A DNA stretch of 45,691 bases from Acidimicrobiia bacterium (lineage in GTDB: Bacteria > Actinomycetota > Acidimicrobiia > Acidimicrobiales > Bin134): NCBI GenBank assembly GCA_022825005.1, contig JAJDYU010000008.1, forward strand, positions 1 through 45,691, in the 5' to 3' direction. The notes under the pieces were generated by a model, which was not told the DNA's origin, did no database searches, and worked only from the letters and a program-made list of their open reading frames with translations. Each line of letters starts with the position of its first letter. Position 1 is the first letter of the stretch. Made by a program: the position numbers and the translations under genes. Of the stretch, positions 40,095-45,691 are shown in pieces.

Positions 40095-41837
40095 ATGGAA
40101 GTGAATATCAAGAGTTTGCTGGAGATCTTCAGTCCTGACGTTAGATTCGATGCGCCTCTCTACCAGCGTCGCTATGTTTGGAAGGATCAGTGGGAACCGC
40201 TTTGGCAAGACGTGGTGTCAGTAGCAGAACAGTGTTTAACGCATGAGGACATTTCGCCGCATTTCCTGGGCGCGATTGTGGTCATGCAGCAGCGTACAAG
40301 TACTGGAGCATTGGGCATCCGTCACTTGGTAGATGGTCAACAGCGACTCACAACGCTTCAATTGATCATAAAGGCAATTGAACAAATCGTCGCTGAAACT
40401 GGGCCCGATCGACAGAAGGTCAGACTTCGAAAGTTGCTCCTTAACGATAAAGACCTCTATAAGGAGGATGAACTCTTCAAAGTTTGGCCCACAAATATCG
40501 ATCGTAAGGCTTTTGTGGCTGCTATAGGTGGTAGCAAGAATCTCAAGATGCAATATGCCAAAACAAATATTGGAAAAGCGTTTGCATGGTTCAAGAAAGC
40601 TGCAGCATCGTGGATCAACTCAGATGATACGACTGATCGCGAAAATCGAGTTACGTCATTGGTCGATGCAATTTCAGAAGGACTTAGTATTGCAGTAATA
40701 GACCTTGGCCACGCCGACAACGCACAAGCAATATTTGAAACTCTGAACGCCAGGGGAACTCCCCTATTGCCATCGGATCTTGTCAAGAACCATCTATTGC
40801 AACGTGCATCTGAAGAGGGTGATAACCCAAATCTGCTCTATACCAAATATTGGAAACGCTTCGATACTGCTCCTTGGAGTGACGACGACAGCGCTAGAGT
40901 CAACTCATTCCTGTACCACTGGGCCTTCATGGAATCAGCTCCAGGGGAAATTTCCGAGCGACATCTATTCAGAGACTTCTCTAGCTTGATCAAGAACCGT
41001 AGAGCCCCTGACATTTTATCCTCATTGCATAAAGCTGCAGACTGCTACGAACATTTGCTGGATAACGGAGTGAACTTGGAAGACCAATTCACATTGTCTC
41101 TAGATCGATGGCGAACAGTAGACCTTCAAGTCTTGACTCCGTTGTTTATGTGGTTATTTGTCCATCAAAAGGAGATCGGTGCAGAAAATATAATTCAAAC
41201 ACTAATCACTCTAGAGAGCTGGTATATGCGACGTATCATAACAGGGAGAAGAGCATCTGGGTACAATAAGCTCGTCTACTCCCTCATAGGAGCTGCGAAA
41301 GACGCTGACCGAAACGAAATCTCCAATGCAATTTTGAAATCACTGTTAGATGCGACTGGGCGTGATGTCGAATGGCCGGATGACCTTGAAGTGCAGTTGG
41401 CAGTCCGTTGGGATCGGACATTCAATAAACTCAGAAGGTCACGCTTGAGGCTGATTCTGGAGTGCCTTGAAGATCATAAACGGCACTCAACCAATAAGAC
41501 TGAACAGGCTTGCCCAAAGAACTTGACTATCGAGCACATACTTCCGCAAGGATGGACAGAGGAATCATGGCCGTTGATTTCGACTGACGATGATGTTCTA
41601 GATCGGGATCACTTACTTCATTCACTTGGAAATTTGACCCTCGTCAATCACCACCTAAACCCAGCTTTATCCAATGCACCATGGCACAAGAAACGCCAAG
41701 CATTGAAGGAGCACTCCGTACTGTACTTGAATCGAGAACTAATAGACGTAGAACACTGGAATGAAGAGGAAATTGACATACGCAACGATCACTTTGCTGA
41801 ACTTATTTGCAAGATTTGGCCTCGTCCATCAATCTGA
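40095..41837 (+). CDS. DUF262/DUF1524 protein, GmrSD-like
   Basis: Protein of 580 aa. The N-terminal DUF262 domain has Q24-R-R-Y-V-W and D80-G-Q-Q-R, motifs of the nucleotide-dependent GmrS-type half; the C-terminal DUF1524 domain has a His-Me finger-like H481-I-L-P and the L-G-N-L-T-L-V region. Related GmrSD enzymes are type IV restriction systems that cut modified phage DNA; other DUF262 proteins act in other defence contexts. The gene is clearly A/T-richer than its neighbours, consistent with acquisition by transfer. GGAGAA lies 6 bases before the ATG. No methylase is linked, which fits a modification-dependent enzyme. Confidence 0.85.
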   Translation: MEVNIKSLLEIFSPDVRFDAPLYQRRYVWKDQWEPLWQDVVSVAEQCLTHEDISPHFLGAIVVMQQRTSTGALGIRHLVDGQQRLTTLQLIIKAIEQIVAETGPDRQKVRLRKLLLNDKDLYKEDELFKVWPTNIDRKAFVAAIGGSKNLKMQYAKTNIGKAFAWFKKAAASWINSDDTTDRENRVTSLVDAISEGLSIAVIDLGHADNAQAIFETLNARGTPLLPSDLVKNHLLQRASEEGDNPNLLYTKYWKRFDTAPWSDDDSARVNSFLYHWAFMESAPGEISERHLFRDFSSLIKNRRAPDILSSLHKAADCYEHLLDNGVNLEDQFTLSLDRWRTVDLQVLTPLFMWLFVHQKEIGAENIIQTLITLESWYMRRIITGRRASGYNKLVYSLIGAAKDADRNEISNAILKSLLDATGRDVEWPDDLEVQLAVRWDRTFNKLRRSRLRLILECLEDHKRHSTNKTEQACPKNLTIEHILPQGWTEESWPLISTDDDVLDRDHLLHSLGNLTLVNHHLNPALSNAPWHKKRQALKEHSVLYLNRELIDVEHWNEEEIDIRNDHFAELICKIWPRPSI

Positions 41838-41959
41838 CAAATTTGTATTACAGCCGCAATTGTGCGACACATAAACCCTCTCCAAGCAACAGGAAGTGGT
41901 TTGCCGCAATTACAGTACCTGCAAGGCTCATGGGTCATGCGGATCGGTTTCGCGTGACG

Positions 41960-41972
41960 GCCTTCAGAAGGC
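41960..41972. terminator. Possible bidirectional hairpin between convergent genes
   Basis: GCCTTC (41960-41965) and GAAGGC (41967-41972) form a short stem between the DUF262 stop (41837) and the Fic stop (41981). There is no T-run on either side, so termination activity is doubtful. Confidence 0.25.
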
Positions 41973-41980
41973 TTCTAGAC

Positions 41981-43315
41981 TTAGACTTCCTTAATCGCAG
42001 CGAGGATGCTCTCCGCTACCCGTCGCGCTGCCCCACTTGGCCGGAATTTGCGAATCTCTCCATTTGAAAGTCTGCCGATCCACTGATCCACATTGGGCAG
42101 TTCAAGAGTTAGTTCAGCAATTCCTGGGGACCGCGAATCGTCTCTGATCCATGTTCTTTCTCCAGATTGGTCTGGAACCGACCAGAAAATCGACGGCCCG
42201 TTTCCAATCCCATGGGAATGGCGCATCTCGTAGCTCCGATAACCCGTCCAAGCCAGATAGCGCCGAGTCCCAATGCCTGATGCCTCGGCGTTGATGCGAA
42301 ACAGCCAGGAGTTTCCCGCAGGGTCCCCTTGAGAGAGCGAGACGAAATCGTCAATGACCAATTCATCCTCATACCAGAATGCAGAAACCCGACCGATGCC
42401 TTCAAAAGCAACTTCAAGGGCATCGTCTATCAGCGAGAAGAGTAAGCGCACTGCATCGTTCCAGATACCAACCTGACGTTTCTGCGCCTCCAGGAGCTCG
42501 GCCCGAGCACGGTCGTAGCCTTGCTGAGCCTCAGCTGTACGTTCCAGCCTGCGTAACGCGTCCTCAGCGCGCTCAACCACCAAGTCAACAATCAGCCCAA
42601 GGTCTCCTCCGAGATCAGACTCTGCGAGCGCCTCGTAATACCTCAAGCGATCTTTACGCCGGATAATGATGCTGGGCAGGCCTGCTCGGATCAGCTCAAG
42701 GTTCAATACTGCACGAGATGTTCGTCCGTTCCCATCGGCAAAGGGATGGATATGGGTCAACCAAGTGTGGAGGACGATGGCCCGAAGCGGAGCTGATGCC
42801 TCAGCGTTGTTCCTTGACCAAAGCTCCCAGTCCTCCATGCCAGCCATTACCTCGGGCCAAGTGGCGGGAGGAACGTGGGGCGAGCCGGAAATCCGGACCG
42901 GCTGAGAGCGAAAGAGTCCCGCAGTTGAAGCGTCGGCGAGGATCAGCCCGTGCAACTCCTTGACCTGCTCAATGTCGGTAGCCGATGGCTCCCTCGCCAT
43001 TTCGACTAAGCGTTCCAATGCGTTGGAGAGATTAATGGCGTCTCTGGAATAGGCCGGATCGTGGCCGGTAATGGTGATGCCTTGCAGGACTGCAAGCTCG
43101 GTTTCGCCAGCGCTCAGAGTACTTCCCTCAATGGCGTTCGACTCGGCGATCTGCTCGAACCGGGTGTCGCCGAAATAGGCTCGAAGAGTCCTCTCAGTCA
43201 GTTGGCCAGCGTCTCGAAGTAGCTCAACCCGCCTTTCGAGGTCAACTGCTGCATCTACAGCCCGCTGTCCAGTTTCTTCAATGCTATATGGACTGCCGTC
43301 CAAGCTGATCGTCAC
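41981..43315 (-). CDS. Fic-domain protein with N-terminal inhibitory motif
   Basis: Protein of 444 aa. The Fic motif H190[11 protein letters not shown] is complete, so AMP transfer (or another nucleotide transfer) to a target hydroxyl is expected. The inhibitory helix motif S/T-x-x-x-E-G/N is present as S59-N-A-I-E63-G64, placing it in the class with N-terminal self-inhibition. Residues 280-444 form a separate C-terminal domain of unknown function with several Trp and Tyr. TAGGAG lies 6 bases before the GTG. It lies beside the DUF262 gene in an accessory islet, so a defence or regulatory role is possible. Confidence 0.88.
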   Translation of the reverse strand: MTISLDGSPYSIEETGQRAVDAAVDLERRVELLRDAGQLTERTLRAYFGDTRFEQIAESNAIEGSTLSAGETELAVLQGITITGHDPAYSRDAINLSNALERLVEMAREPSATDIEQVKELHGLILADASTAGLFRSQPVRISGSPHVPPATWPEVMAGMEDWELWSRNNAEASAPLRAIVLHTWLTHIHPFADGNGRTSRAVLNLELIRAGLPSIIIRRKDRLRYYEALAESDLGGDLGLIVDLVVERAEDALRRLERTAEAQQGYDRARAELLEAQKRQVGIWNDAVRLLFSLIDDALEVAFEGIGRVSAFWYEDELVIDDFVSLSQGDPAGNSWLFRINAEASGIGTRRYLAWTGYRSYEMRHSHGIGNGPSIFWSVPDQSGERTWIRDDSRSPGIAELTLELPNVDQWIGRLSNGEIRKFRPSGAARRVAESILAAIKEV

Positions 43316-43385
43316 ATCTTGCTCCTACCATGTCCCCTGAGTCTTGCACCCAACAGGTACTTAGCTGACTCATTTCAGCAAGGAA

Positions 43386-43523
43386 GACCCTCGTGGGGTC
43401 ATCCGATCTGGCAGCTCCCCGGCGAAGCCCCGGTACAGCTAGCCGGAGGGAGCGGGGCGCCGGTACCGTCGGCGGGAGCGCGAGTGCTTCTGGGCTGTGG
43501 GTGGCCTGGAGCGGAGGCAACCG
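43386..43523 (+). promoter_or_regulatory. GC-rich structured leader before sdhC
   Basis: The 208 bp before the sdh operon contain a hairpin GACCC/GGGTC (43386-43400) and, after it, GCTCCC (43414-43419) pairing with GGGAGC (43448-43453) around internal CCGG repeats, then further GGCGCC- and CGGTACCG-type symmetry. It ends with GGAGG 7 bases before the ATG at 43524. I cannot match it to a known riboswitch. Confidence 0.35.
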
Positions 43524-44326
43524 ATGGTCCAATCCATGACGAGAGTGAGCACGCCGCCGCCGGTGCGGTCGGAGCCCAAGATCAAGCTCCCGTGGCCGCT
43601 CAGCATCTACCAAACCGCGGTGGGCAAGAAGTGGGTCATGGGCCTCACCGGGGCGGCCTTGCTGGGCTTCATCGTGGTCCACATGATCGGCAACCTCCAC
43701 CTCTACGAGGGGCCGCTGGAGATCCACGAGTACGCCGAGACCCTGCGGGATCTGGGCACCAAACTCCTCCCCCGCACCTGGCTGCTGTGGATCATGCGCA
43801 TCGGGCTGATCATCGCCTTCGCCCTGCACATCCACTCGGCCTACTCCCTGAGCCGGATGAGCCTGGCCGCCGACCAGCGCTACCCCGGCGGCCGCAACTA
43901 CATCGCCGCCAACTTCGCCTCCCGCACCATGCGGTGGACCGGCCCCATCATCGGGCTGTACCTCTTCTACCACCTGGCCGATCTCACCTGGGGCTGGTTC
44001 AACCCCGATTTCGTGCGGGGCGACCCTTACCACAACGTGTCGGAGAGCCTGAGCAGCATCCCGGTGGCGATCCTGTACATCGTGGCCAACACCGCTCTAG
44101 CGGTTCATATCTTCCACGGCACTTGGAGCATGTTCCAGAGCCTGGGGGTCAACAGCCCCCGCTACAACCACCTGCGCCGCTATCTGGCCGCCGGGCTGGC
44201 CGGGATCATCCTGGTGGGCAACCTCAGCTTCCCGATCTTCGTGCAGGCCGGGGTGATCGACGACAACGGCCGCTCGGTCGTGGAGGAGCTCCAGCAGCAC
44301 GGCGCCGCCGAAGGGGAGGAGCACTG

Positions 44327-44327
<1 letters not shown>
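43524..44327 (+). CDS. sdhC: Succinate dehydrogenase cytochrome b subunit
   Basis: Protein of 267 aa of the single-subunit b558-type membrane anchor. About five transmembrane helices are seen, with candidate haem His ligands in [23 protein letters not shown] and A-V-H-I-F-H-G-T-W. The protein passes electrons between the quinone pool and the iron-sulfur subunit. The ATG at 43524 has GGAGG upstream; an upstream in-frame GTG at 43497 has no such support. The TGA overlaps the sdhA ATG (ATGA-like junction at 44325-44329). Confidence 0.93.

Positions 44328-45691
<1,364 letters not shown>

Noticed and set aside
39924..40208. 94-codon minus-strand frame at the islet boundary
   Set aside because: It overlaps the well-supported DUF262 start, has no ribosome-binding site and resembles no family.

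Overview
The window is GC-rich bacterial chromosome from an actinobacterium. Two WhiB-type Fe-S regulators, a UPF0182 membrane protein, a SenX3/RegX3-like two-component pair, a Zincin_2 (F420-associated) protein and a Nudix gene next to ppk1 point to Actinomycetota, most plausibly an Acidimicrobiia-like lineage. The exact taxon is inference; no rRNA or tRNA gene is present to fix it.

Layout: 1-138 is the 5' end of an unidentified minus-strand gene. 288-5940 is a complete peptide-type ABC importer (binding lipoprotein, two permeases, two ATPases). 5952-9399 holds two successive ATPase/permease pairs of ABC-2 exporter type, joined by four-base stop/start overlaps. 9441-9911 is a cupin. 9978-15126 (minus) is an operon of a PDZ-Lon protease, a DivIVA-like coiled-coil protein and a UPF0182 protein. 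15107-16017 (plus) is a small membrane protein plus a HEAT-repeat protein. 16063-18733 (minus) is an SDR protein, MoaE and MreB. 18797-19975 is a Zincin_2 homologue, overlapping at its 3' end an MFS transporter (19914-21197).

21220-30828 is a phosphate block, all on the minus strand: pstS-pstC-pstA-pstB-phoU-histidine kinase-response regulator behind a PHO-box-like direct repeat, and upstream of it a small hypothetical gene, ppk1 and a MutT1-like Nudix gene. 31051-32752 holds two whiB genes, a TIM-barrel isomerase-like protein and TatA.

32945-39834 is the most unusual locus. A VWA protein and a MoxR-type AAA+ ATPase (minus strand) alternate with two glycosidase homologues of families GH1 and GH2 (plus strand). 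Each pair is divergent from a spacer of 23 or 31 bp. In both glycosidase homologues the catalytic nucleophile is replaced (Glu to Gly, Glu to Gln) and the acid/base Glu is Asp, so they look like carbohydrate-binding pseudoenzymes tied to a MoxR-VWA chaperone pair.

40095-43315 is a lower-GC accessory islet with a DUF262/DUF1524 (GmrSD-like) gene and a self-inhibited Fic protein. 43524 to the end starts a succinate dehydrogenase operon (cytochrome b subunit, then SdhA cut by the window edge).

A recurring signal is a TANNNT hexamer exactly 6 nt before an ATG or GTG that has no Shine-Dalgarno sequence, seen at eight genes. It suggests widespread leaderless transcription and helps to fix several starts. 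Short tandem duplications sit exactly on gene boundaries at 8651-8704 and 16028-16072. No stretch over 300 bases lacks a gene; no CRISPR array, tRNA, rRNA or transposase was seen.
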